A DNA stretch of 64,000 nt from Litoditis marina. Its lineage: Eukaryota > Nematoda > Chromadorea > Rhabditida > Rhabditidae. The stretch covers positions 23,177,879-23,241,878 of the forward strand of contig OZ038434.1 of assembly GCA_964036275.1 (NCBI GenBank), read 5' to 3'. A model generated the notes under the pieces. That model saw only the letters and a list, made by a program, of their open reading frames with translations. It ran no database searches and was not told where the DNA came from. Position numbers and translations under genes: made by a program. How positions within the stretch are numbered: position 1 is the first letter of the stretch; the number at the start of each line of letters is the position of its first letter. Of the stretch, positions 48,613 to 64,000 are shown piece by piece.

Positions 48613-48622
48613 TGGCTGAATA
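48613..48622 (-). promoter_or_regulatory. Probable spliced-leader acceptor of the membrane-protein gene
   Basis: TTATTCAG then CCA before the ATG on the minus strand. No upstream in-frame exon was found. Confidence 0.5.
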
Positions 48623-48716
48623 AAATTAGTAAATAATTTGATATATATAATATTGTAATGAAATATTGAAACATAAGGGCATGTACAAATTAGATGGACT
48701 GAAGGGAAAATTCACG

Positions 48717-48840
48717 TTAAAGTAGGACGATTGTGTGGACCAATCCCGAGACATCGGTCCTTTAAACTGCGATTGAAAAATGTATTGCAGTTTAAAGGAC
48801 TGGAGCGTTGAGATTGGAGCACATAATCGTCCTTCTTCAA
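48717..48840. mobile_element. TTAA MITE family (copy 8)
   Basis: Left TTAA intact, right end TCAA; just upstream of the membrane-protein gene. Confidence 0.85.
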
Positions 48841-48927
48841 CATGAAAAAACATTAGAAAATGGACAAAAAGCAATGAAATTTATGGGTTTGAGCAATTAG
48901 GAAAACTCACTTTGTTGTTGTATTTCT

Positions 48928-49099
48928 GAGTACGTATGCTAGAAGATCCCGTCCCGTTTATCCCATCCTGCGTCTCTCGCTCTGCCTCACTATTTCTCGT
49001 CTCTTACACCGCGGCGGGATGTGAGAGCAGAGAAATAGCGTATGTTTGAGGAGACGCAGGATGGGATGAAGGGGGCGGGATCTTCTAGCATACGTACTC
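48928..49099. mobile_element. Palindromic element, GTACGTATGCTAGAAGATCCC family (copy 3)
   Basis: Full terminal repeats (GAGTACGTATGCTAGAAGAT and inverse). The centre CCGCGGCGGGATG differs from copy 2. Confidence 0.85.
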
Positions 49100-51410
49100 T
49101 GATGTATTATTCACGTTAGAAAAAATCATACGCGACTGGTAGTAAACTTTATATAAATTGAATCTATATATACGTTGTATTGCAGTGCTTCGTAAAAATA
49201 TCAATTTATGAGTTTTTTCTTTGACACCGTTGCAAACATGTACATGCTGTTGAAAACTATATGTAGCACATTGAATGTGAATGGGAAGATGAACGAGAAA
49301 ATGTTATTATTACAGTTGAAAAGGCTGTGAAAGTGCATACATTCGATTTAGTACAAAACAGGGTTTGTTGAGAATGAGAAACTGAGGACACCAGCCCCGT
49401 TGCCAAATCAATCCAAACTACAAAATACATTATTTAATCATTGGTCGCGCAGCCTTCTAGATGAAAAACGTGATTTTGCGGTTTTTTAAATTGGCGTTGA
49501 CAAAAAACAGCTTCTTCAATAGCTAGTTTGTTCATCAAAAGACAGCTTACAGATGAAAAGTGATTTAACGACACTACCATATACTAATTCAGTGAATTCG
49601 ACAGAAACGCGTTTCGTGGCGTTCAGAAATCAAGTATTTGCCACCGTCTGGTCTTTTAGCTATTTTTAAATTGGACTACTTCATACAAGATGAGTTGTTT
49701 TCCTTATACAATATGTGAGATGTATAATATGCGTGCATAAAAGTGAGATATGGTCGTGTCGAGTGACCTCAAAACTTCAATTGGTCAATTAAATGTGATC
49801 CCCGTATAGTTATGTTCCCCGTATGAAAATCTTGACCATATTCCGAAAAATCAATGGAATGAATCGGGGAAACTTCTTTTAGTGGAACATTTTTCACAAT
49901 ATTTACTGAATGAAACAAGAATATAGTCAGCTATGCATGCTTTATGTTGGATGTTGTAGTTTTGGAACATCATCGAAAGAAAAAAACCACTTATAATGTA
50001 CAAAACTGTCAGAGAAAACGTGGGGATCACATAAAACGAGAGACGCAGACATTATTAGCATGAAAAACAAACCACGTAGTAAAACAATCCTATTGAATTT
50101 TCTCAATTTCATTTTTAAACTATTTCACAGAGCAAAAATAGCTACCGTATATGGAATGGTCTCAGCAACAAGTAAACGACATGGGTGGTCACAGTATTAT
50201 TGTCACTGAGACCGTTTCACTAAGTCTGATACTTTAACGATAATAGTTAATAAATTCCGGTTCACCCATCGGTAGAAACTAACAGTCATCAAACGTTTGG
50301 ATGTGATTATGACTGTGCATATTAGTGAGAAAGTTGTAACCGGTTGTAGTAATTAGATGATGACGTTTTCAAAAACTTCCTAGTTGTAATAAAAGTTGAT
50401 GGTTAGTGTCTACAGGGAGAGTCTGTTTGGACGATTTTCAGGATATCGCTTAAACTTCAAAAGTAGATTTAGTACGTGTATAGGTGTCAAAATGTGGTAT
50501 AATAGCAGAATAGATTTGAAATATCGATTTTACCCTGTCCTATTACGAGAAAACGCCAGGTTCGAGGTCAACTGTGTAAAATGACGCAAATTTCACTGCA
50601 CGAGAGATAGTCGGGACCGAAACTGGTCCAATAATTTTTACTTTCAGATTTGGTAGTCACGTACAATACATCAGAAATCAGCACGTTAGTTCACGTTGCA
50701 CGTGATTAATCTAAGTACTTTTAGATAACGATTGTTGAAGAGCGTATTAAAAGCGAAACACAAACCGGGTAACAATCAAAAATTCTAAATTAGACGGTTT
50801 AGAATTTTTTTCTAAACCGTCTAGTTTAGAATCCAATGACGTTTGGCAAAAGAAACCATACACACAGCAAGAATAGATGTCAATTGTCTACAGTATGTTA
50901 CCGTATTTCTTTGACAACGACTATAAAACCGCCACAACACATACTACAGGTTTGAAAAGTTCAAACCTTGCTAAGGTTATATATAACTTTTGATGAGGTA
51001 GGACCGAATCAACCATACACATAACAAAAATATTTATAAAGTAAGCTATCGAATTTTCTTCGACGACTATACCAAACTACAAAATACAAAATACATCACA
51101 AATTGTAGTCTGATTCTTTCTGACGAAAAAAGAAAGATGCAAAAAGAACGGTTAAACGTGGCCGATCGATGGGGTAACATTGTACTGAGACGACCTTGTC
51201 TCCATCTCTCTTTCTCTGAATCTCTCCCTCTCTCGCCTGCCGTGGGAGATGAGAGATAAAGATAGACGGGATATTATGCGGAGGAATCGAAGCGCGACGA
51301 GATCGCTAAATCCGAAACCGTCAGAGCGGGGTAAAACTGCTGTTAAAGGAGGAAAATGTCTGAAGTCTCTACTCCTTCACATTATAGTTGTCGCTCAAAG
51401 AAAAGCGGGG
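49100..51410. other. Gene-free stretch
   Basis: AT-rich sequence without supported exons. It includes a 50-bp hairpin at 50785-50836 (TCTAAATTAGACGGTTTAGA / TCTAAACCGTCTAGTTTAGA) and an isolated AACGAGAGACGCAG fragment at about 50036. Confidence 0.6.
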
Positions 51411-51411
51411 G

Positions 51412-51532
51412 TCTACTGTATATCTCCTTTTCGCTGTGTACGGACACGCGCTTGTGAGCTCGTGTGGTGCAGTTACGAATCTTTTGCTCGCAGGTTCGAT
51501 TCCGGCAAGGAAGAAACGTCTATAAATTTGTA
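51412..51532 (+). mobile_element. tRNA-derived SINE-like repeat (copy 2)
   Basis: CTTTTCGCTGTGTACG head, A-box-like TGGTGCAGTTA and B box GGTTCGATTCC, followed by AAACGTCTATAAATTTG. Related to 27784-27948. Confidence 0.5.
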
Positions 51533-51560
51533 TAAAAAAACGATGTAAAGTGAGAGACGA

Positions 51561-52062
51561 TTAGCTTTTGAGATTGAACTGCATGGAATATAGAAAAGGA
51601 GGACAATAACTCAAGAGGGAAATGAAAAATGTAATCTCGCAATTTTCATGGGTCAAAAACATTTTGTTTTTCAGTGAAAAAAAAACTTGCAGCAAACAAT
51701 TAGATGAAACGTCCTAATATGATTATCAACATTGATTCAAAAATGATAACAGAACAGAGTACACTATAAGTTTCTTGAATATTCATGTAAAGTTAGCATT
51801 CTAATAGCCTAAATTGTTTCACGTTTCCGAGTTCTGCTGTGTTTAACATGTTTCACGTGACTGTGCGATAGACTGACAGTATAGCTGATTTTTGTTTCAG
51901 ATACCTTTTTAGTGTAAGCGGACTTTTCTAAAAGATTTAGCATATATTTTTTGAATCAGTCTGTCAGGATGATCATGAAAATTGTGAGATTAGATTTTTT
52001 ATTTCCCTCTTGAGTTATTGTCCTCCTTTTCTATATTCCATGCAGTTCAATCTCAAAAGCTA
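51561..52062. mobile_element. TIR element with 62-bp perfect ends and a nested element
   Basis: The terminal repeats 51561-51622 and 52001-52062 appear identical and inverted (outer TTAGCTTTTGAGATTGAACT...). A CACGTGAAACATGTTAAACACAGC-family copy is nested at 51763-51883. Confidence 0.85.
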
Positions 52063-52640
52063 ATCGCGCGCAGCGCGAAGCGCTGTGCGAGATTTGTCTT
52101 TGGTCCGGCTAATGCGCGCTTTCGTTTTTTTAGTTTCTCCTCAAAAAGGCTGAATGTTGCAAAACAAAGTTTTTATTGATGTACTTGTTTTCTATAGCTA
52201 ATTCCCTAACCGTGTTTCAAATTTGAGCGAAATCGGTTAAGTTTGAGCCAAGTTATGACCTCATGCGCTTCATCAAGAGCGCCAACTTCCGTCGTGTGTG
52301 GGTGGGTGTGTGTGTGGGTTGTGACAAGAAAATAAACCCAGTTTAAGGGTTTCCACTCAACCGATTTTGTTGAAAATTGTGGAACACATGTGATACCTAC
52401 TCAAACCCTCGCGGAGCAAAAAAAATTAAAGAAAAAATTGCTTTAATCAAAGTTATAGACATTTTTCGGAACGTGTCTGCGTCTCTCCATTTAGCACGCT
52501 CTCTCACTCTCTCTGTCCGGTCGACAACTCAATTTGTATTGTAACTTAGAGTAACAATTACCGATTTGCTCGAAAATTGAAATATGATGCCATCGTGACT
52601 TTTATTTGAATATGAAGTATTCTATTCCTGACGTCCTTCA

Positions 52641-53470
52641 GGATTCTGGAGACCGGATGACGTCATTGTTGAAAAGTGCAAAGTTGACGTCACATATATT
52701 TTCAAATGATGGTAATATCTTAGAAAGGATCAATTGACGGTGAAACTCCATCTGAGAGTGATGTATTCTGGGATTCTGGAGACCAGATGACGTCGATTTT
52801 GAAAAGTGCAAAGTTGACGTCACATATATCTTTAAACGATGGTAATATCTTAGAAAGGGTCAATTAACGGTGAAACTCAATCTGAGAGTGATGTATTCTG
52901 GGATTCTGGAGACCAGGTGACGTCGATTTTGAAAAGTGCAAAGTTGACGTCACATATATCTTTAAACGATGGTAATATCTTAGAAAGGGTCAATTAACGG
53001 TGAAACTCAATCTGAGAGTGATGTATTCTGGGATTCTGGAGACCAGATGACGTCGATTTTGAAAAGTGCAAAGTTGACGTCACATATATCTTTAAACGAT
53101 GGTAATATCTTAGAAAGGGTCAATTAACGGTGAAACTCAATCTGAGAGTGATGTATTCTGGGATTCTGGAGACCAGATGACGTCGATTTTGAAAAGTGCA
53201 AAGTTGACGTCACATATATTTTCAAATGCTGAAAATATCTTAAAAATGGTACATTAACGACGAAACTTTATCTAAATATGACTTATTCTGGGAATCAGAA
53301 GGCCAGACGACGTCAACTTTTCAAAAATTGACGTGAAATATGTTTTCGAATGCTGAAAGTTTCTTAGAAATGGTCAATTCACGATGAAACTTCATTCAAA
53401 CATGACGTATTCTGGGATTCTGAAAAGCAGAGGGCAGAAAGTAAGTTTTTAGAACTGCAATGTTGACGTC
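52641..53470. repeat. 130-bp minisatellite, about six copies
   Basis: GGATTCTGGAGACC recurs at 52641, 52771, 52901, 53031 and 53161, with diverged units at 53291 and 53415. Each unit contains GATGACGTCGATTTT and AAAGTTGACGTCACATAT, that is, a TGACGTC half plus a GACGTCA. The central units are almost identical and the outer ones diverged, as in arrays homogenised from the middle. Confidence 0.95.
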
Positions 53471-53585
53471 ATATTTTTCTCAAATGATAGTAGTACTTGG
53501 CAAGTGGTTCATTAAGAAAACAATTTTATCTGCACCGTACAGATCAAACCACATACCTACGGCATGTATACAAAAAGAGAAAAAT

Positions 53586-54421
53586 TCATGAAAAAGTGGG
53601 GGCCCAACGACTGTGAGATTTGTCTTCTGCTGTGCGCCCCTTAGACAACTACTCTCAAATGGAGCAGCTACTGCTACAAAAACCGAAAAATACTCATGTA
53701 TAACTGTTAATTACAAACATACAAAAGTCGAAAAATATTTTTTCAAACCTGTAAACTAGAATCTGTAAATAACCGAAAAATACTAATATACTCAAGTATA
53801 ACTGTTATATTAGGTTACTTATTTGAACAAAATATATTTTACTGAGCACATTCATATAATTATAACTGTTTATTACAAACATACAAAAGTCGTAAAATAT
53901 TTTCTCAAACCTGTAAACTAGAATCTACAAATCACAGATGTTAACTCAACGTAGTCAATTATAGAGTTCCTGGTTTTGTGCACAATGGTTGGTGTTTTTG
54001 GTCATTACTTCAATTCTAGGTGCTATAACGTTTGGCATATTATTTAACAGTTGTTCTCTCTTTCGCAGCTGTGACTTGTAGATTCTAGTTTACAGGTTTG
54101 AGAAAATATTTTACGACTTTTGTATGTTTGTAATAAACAGTTATAATTATATGAATGTGCTCAGTAAAATATATTTTGTTCAAATAAGTAACCTAATATA
54201 ACAGTTATACTTGAGTATATTAGTATTTTTCGGTTATTTACAGATTCTAGTTTACAGGTTTGAAAAAATATTTTTCGACTTTTGTATGTTTGTAATTAAC
54301 AGTTATACATGAGTATTTTTCGGTTTTTGTAGCAGTAGCTGCTCCATTTGAGAGTAGTTGTCTAAGGGGCGCACAGCAGAAGACAAATCTCACAGTCGTT
54401 GGGCCCCCACTTTTTCATGAA
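53586..54421. repeat. Near-perfect inverted repeat, arms of about 352 bp
   Basis: Left arm 53586-53937 and right arm 54069-54421 match almost base for base, from TTCATGAAAAAGTGGGGGCC to the ACTAGAATCTACAAATCACAG region, around a 131-bp loop (53938-54068). Transcribed, it would be a long double-stranded hairpin. Confidence 0.93.
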
Positions 54422-54684
54422 TCGTCTCTCACTTTACATCGTTTTTTTATACAAATTGTCCTCATTTTCTATATTTCCGAAGGAAATAATGAATCAATAG
54501 ATAGGAAATAATGAGCATCTAATCAATTATTATTAAACTTTTTTCAACGTAACAATGAATACTAAGTTGATTTGCAGAACATAAACTGCGTTAGAACGCT
54601 GGTTAGTAAGCATTCTCTCAGAAACCGTGATCAATCCTTGATTTCGGGCAGCGCACGTGTGGGGCCGTCCATTTTTTCTTCTTT

Positions 54685-54757
54685 CGTGATGATTTGGCTC
54701 AGTCGGCAGAGCAGCGCACTACAGTTCAGTAGGCCGAGGGTTCGAATCCTTTCACGG
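54685..54757 (+). ncRNA. tRNA-like transcript unit (copy 1)
   Basis: A box TGGCTCAGTCGG with a GCTC/GAGC D stem, B box GGTTCGAATCC, and a partly paired acceptor (CGTGA/TCACG). The anticodon arm CTAC...GTAG gives a six-base loop, so no anticodon is assigned. A T5 pol III terminator follows at 54764-54768. Confidence 0.45.
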
Positions 54758-54983
54758 ACAGCATTTTTGTTTTTGTTCGATTAACCTTTTTATGTAGTCA
54801 GGATCTCTACGGATTAACACAATTGCTTTTCCAATATATTTTAATCTATTCACACACGCTGGGTTGATGCTTTAAAAACAAAAACTGCGTTACGAGTTTG
54901 GTTAGTAAGCCTTCTCTCAGAAACCGTGATCAATCCTTGATTTCGGGCAGCGCACGTGTGGCGCCGTCCATTTCTTCCACTCT

Positions 54984-55057
54984 TCGTGGCTATTTGGCTC
55001 AGTCGGCAGAGCAGCGCACTACAGTCCAGTAGGCCGAGGGTTCGAATCCTTTCACGA
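54984..55057 (+). ncRNA. tRNA-like transcript unit (copy 2)
   Basis: Same boxes as copy 1, one change in the anticodon loop (CAGTCCAG for CAGTTCAG), acceptor CGTGGC/TCACGA, and a T run downstream. Possibly a degenerate tRNA or SINE head. Confidence 0.45.
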
Positions 55058-55589
55058 CCACCATCATTTTTGTTTTTGTTCGATTAACCTTTTTATGGAG
55101 TCAGGATCTCTACAGATTAACCTAATTGCTCATTCAATATACTTTAATCTACTCCAACTACCAAAAAACAAAACAACATCTCACTTCGCACACTCCGCAC
55201 ATCTAGAAGTGATTGTGAAAGCAGCTGAATGCAATGTTTCCAAGGCGATAAAATGGCTCATTTTTAACCGATTGGTCCAAGATTTCAGATTTACACATAA
55301 CTCTGCTGTTTCTAACTATATTCCAAATTTCAGACGAATCGGTTAAATTCGTCGGTTTTGCGGCCGCCGCGCCACGCCGCGCCACGCGGCCGCCGTCGGA
55401 AGACATTTTTGCGAGACGATATTCAGCATAACTGTAGATCACTGGTCGCACATTAAATATCGAATAGCTCAATGATAAAGCCTTTCCTCCTCTATCTCTT
55501 TCCATCAAAATCTCAAAAATCCGTTCAGGAGTTTTTGAGAAAATGGCATAAAACCACTTTTGAAAGTCCGCAATGTTGTGATCAAAAAC

Positions 55590-55622
55590 TAATCTGCGCA
55601 GCGCTTCGCGCTGCGCGCGATT
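55590..55622. repeat. Right end of a GC palindrome pair (partner 52061-52093)
   Basis: CTGCGCAGCGCTTCGCGCTG here is the inverse of CAGCGCGAAGCGCTGTGCGAG at 52067-52087, over about 33 bases with two or three changes. The pair encloses the minisatellite, the 352-bp inverted repeat and the tRNA-like units, suggesting ends of a 3.56-kb composite element. Confidence 0.65.
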
Positions 55623-55722
55623 GGGAACCCCCTATATCTCACAAGGTTCGTATTGGCTGGAGTGAGAAGAGAGCACGTATTTGAAGAGACGCAGGTTTGA
55701 CACTGCGCACTTGGATACTAAT

Positions 55723-56000
55723 GTGGCCAATTCTACCTACAACTTATCGGATTTTCAGGTAACCTAACCGTTTTTGGTAGCATTTTTTCAGGTTACCTTA
55801 GTAGGTAACCTGGAAGTAACCTTAAACCGAAATCCGGTTACCGTTCGAAGTAACGGTACAAACCACATTTTGCGTTAGAAAAACAGGTAACCGGTTTTTT
55901 ATTTTTGCTTACCATCCGGTTACCTACTGAGGTGACCTGAAAAAAAGGTAACCAAAAAAGTTAGGTTGCCTGAATACCCGGATAGATATAGAAATCACCT
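55723..56000. mobile_element. GGTTACC-iterated palindromic element (copy 2)
   Basis: Same ends and core as 48049-48326 (GTGGCCAATTCTACC / TAGATATAGAAATCACCT; CCACATTTTGCGTTAGAAAA). Confidence 0.75.
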
Positions 56001-56329
56001 ATTATTGTACACAGGCTCAACTGTGAGAACTGTTGCAGTTTAAACTACCGGAATTTGGAAGGAAAATCGTATTACACCCACGTTTTTAGCGAAGAGAGCA
56101 TGATTTTACGCCAAAGACATGCACCATTTGAGCTGACGTAAAAAACATTCGAGGTTGTAGAGTATCTTGCACAGGAGAGAATGCAGGGCGGAAAGTTGTC
56201 CAGTATTTTAGGTTGCAGAGGTTTTTCGAAATTTTCGGCTTTTTTCATGACCGCAAACTTTAAACTTCATTTATGAAAAAAACTTTCAATACCAAACTAC
56301 AGAGTACAGAAATATCTTCATTCAATTCA

Positions 56330-56530
56330 ATTCAAAATATACATAGGAAAGTGACGGCCATGCAAGACTCCTATCAAAATAGGGAGAGGCAAAATCCAGG
56401 ATCATAGAACACACAGTTATTACAAGCAGAAAATTATTGATCGGTTCAAAACGGGAAAAAGACAAAATCTAAAGGAAAAGGCAATAAAATACAAGTTGAA
56501 GCCCATTGAAAGAGGCAATAGCTAGCGCAA
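56330..56530 (-). mobile_element. 5'-truncated LINE tail
   Basis: On the minus strand it ends GAATTGAATTGAATGAAG, a tandem TTGAA-type tail, preceded by GGAGTCTTGCATGGCCGTC. Different from the tail types in cpf-2 and of the full-length LINE. Confidence 0.45.
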
Positions 56531-57026
56531 CCCAGGTGACGAGTAAAACTGGTTTGTTTCCACCAACGAAGGTCAAACACCTCAATCGATACTCGAGTAG
56601 TAAAATCAATAGAAATCAATCAATATTGATGGGGGTAGGTCACAATATACGGGGTATCACATGAAACTGAGGAGGTGTATTTGAGAGACAAGATACCACA
56701 GTTTGGAGAGAATGCAACTAGATGGAGATGATCAATCGATAAGCATATTTTCAACTAGGCACACGTGACAAGGCATCGTCTAGACTAGTAGATGGCATGA
56801 TTTGATAGATGTATACGGTATAATGAGCGAGAGAGTATGTGTGCGAGAGAGGGAGGCGAGACAACGATACAGTTACCCGCTACACTGGCAGATACCCGCA
56901 CTTTCTGTTGAAAAACACACGGACAGAGACACACGCAGGAGGAAAGAGGGATAGAAGTACAGACAAAGGGGGCGTGGCCAAACCAGAGAAGGGGCGTGGC
57001 CTAATTTATACAACGTGGGTGGTCGT

Positions 57027-63607
<6,581 letters not shown>

Positions 63608-63984
63608 CTGAAAGAGAGCGATAATAACATTATACTATAATAATACTATTGTTATTATAAAGAGAACAATGAGCAAAAAACTAGTTTCCGAAGGCAAACT
63701 ATTTACGCTTACCAAATATCGGTACTATAGTAACTTTTGGACTATGTGTTTTAATTGTTGGCGGGTATACTATTGCTCTATTGAGACATTCGATTGTTCA
63801 GTGATGATGTAAAGGCAGACTCACAAACGCTACAGAAAAAAACGAAATCCGAGATATATCCTCATTTCATTACCACAACCTAAACCGCATCCTCACTTTG
63901 TACTCTTAACTTTTCAAACATATAATTATCACGCTATTTCAACCTCCGATTCCGTAACTAACTTCCTAACAACCAGAAGTCAAC

Positions 63985-64000
63985 GTAAAGAAGGACGATT
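63985..64000. mobile_element. TTAA MITE family (copy 9), cut by the window end
   Basis: GTAAAGAAGGACGATT is the left terminus of the 124-bp family. Confidence 0.6.

Larger units (their letters stand above)
54571..55143 (+). repeat. Tandem pair of about 305-bp units each carrying a tRNA-like gene
   Basis: Units starting near 54571 and 54877 share AACTGCGTTA, CTCTCAGAAACCGTGATCAA and TTTCGGGCAGCGCACGTGTG upstream, a tRNA-like segment, then TTTTTGTTTTTGTTCGATTA and AGTCAGGATCTCTAC. The two are roughly 85-90% alike by eye. Confidence 0.85.

Noticed and set aside
51249..51548. 99-codon plus-strand ORF starting MRDKDRRDIMRR
   Set aside because: The second half is the tRNA-derived repeat and the first half follows a CT tract; no homology recognised.
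53586..54421. CRISPR-like or integron-like interpretation of the repeats
   Set aside because: The genome is eukaryotic; one pair of long inverted arms and a minisatellite explain the pattern.
55203..55508. 101-codon minus-strand ORF
   Set aside because: It lies inside the composite inverted-repeat element, has a GC-palindrome in the middle, and no splice or protein similarity supports it.

Overview
The window is nuclear DNA of a nematode, most likely a rhabditid. The evidence is GT-AG exons with nematode codon use, ATGs placed one to six bases after an acceptor (the arrangement produced by spliced-leader trans-splicing), a precursor for the nematode PDF-2/NLP-37 neuropeptide, and a short nematode-style CstF-64. 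Species cannot be named. Coding exons are short (45-155 bp) and lie in long repeat-filled introns, so most were found by reading splice sites and phases rather than long ORFs.

Layout. 1-1124 (+): three weakly supported exons of an unknown gene. 2273-4501 (-): five phase-consistent exons of an SLC4-family anion/borate transporter, running off the left edge in the 3' direction; a further exon at 13555-13691 is probably upstream in the same gene across a 9-kb intron full of mobile elements. 16117-23316 (+): complete cpf-2 (CstF-64, 11 exons, 313 aa). 27075-29587 (-): complete pdf-2 (3 exons, 86 aa). 33573-37785 (-): a nearly intact CR1/Jockey-like LINE with one stop codon between endonuclease and reverse transcriptase. 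43524-48612 (-): complete 6-exon gene for a 176-aa membrane protein built as an internal duplication. 51526-55625: interlocked inverted repeats around a 130-bp minisatellite and a tandem pair of tRNA-like units. 57027-63607 (-): the last 12 exons of a TRIP12/UFD4-type HECT ubiquitin ligase, whose 5' part lies beyond the window.

The rest is a dense collection of terminal-inverted-repeat elements in at least ten families, LINE tails, tRNA-derived repeats and GA/CT/TA microsatellites. Several elements are palindromes made by reiterating one short motif (TTTCGAG, GGTTACC, GGTTAA, GGCCC). The TTTCGAG family has clear 8-bp target duplications. Decayed copies of exon edges, including their splice sites, recur in the flanking introns of several genes; this is the most unusual pattern seen. 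The genes are functionally unrelated (mRNA 3' end formation, neuropeptide signalling, ion transport, ubiquitination) and no shared pathway is apparent.
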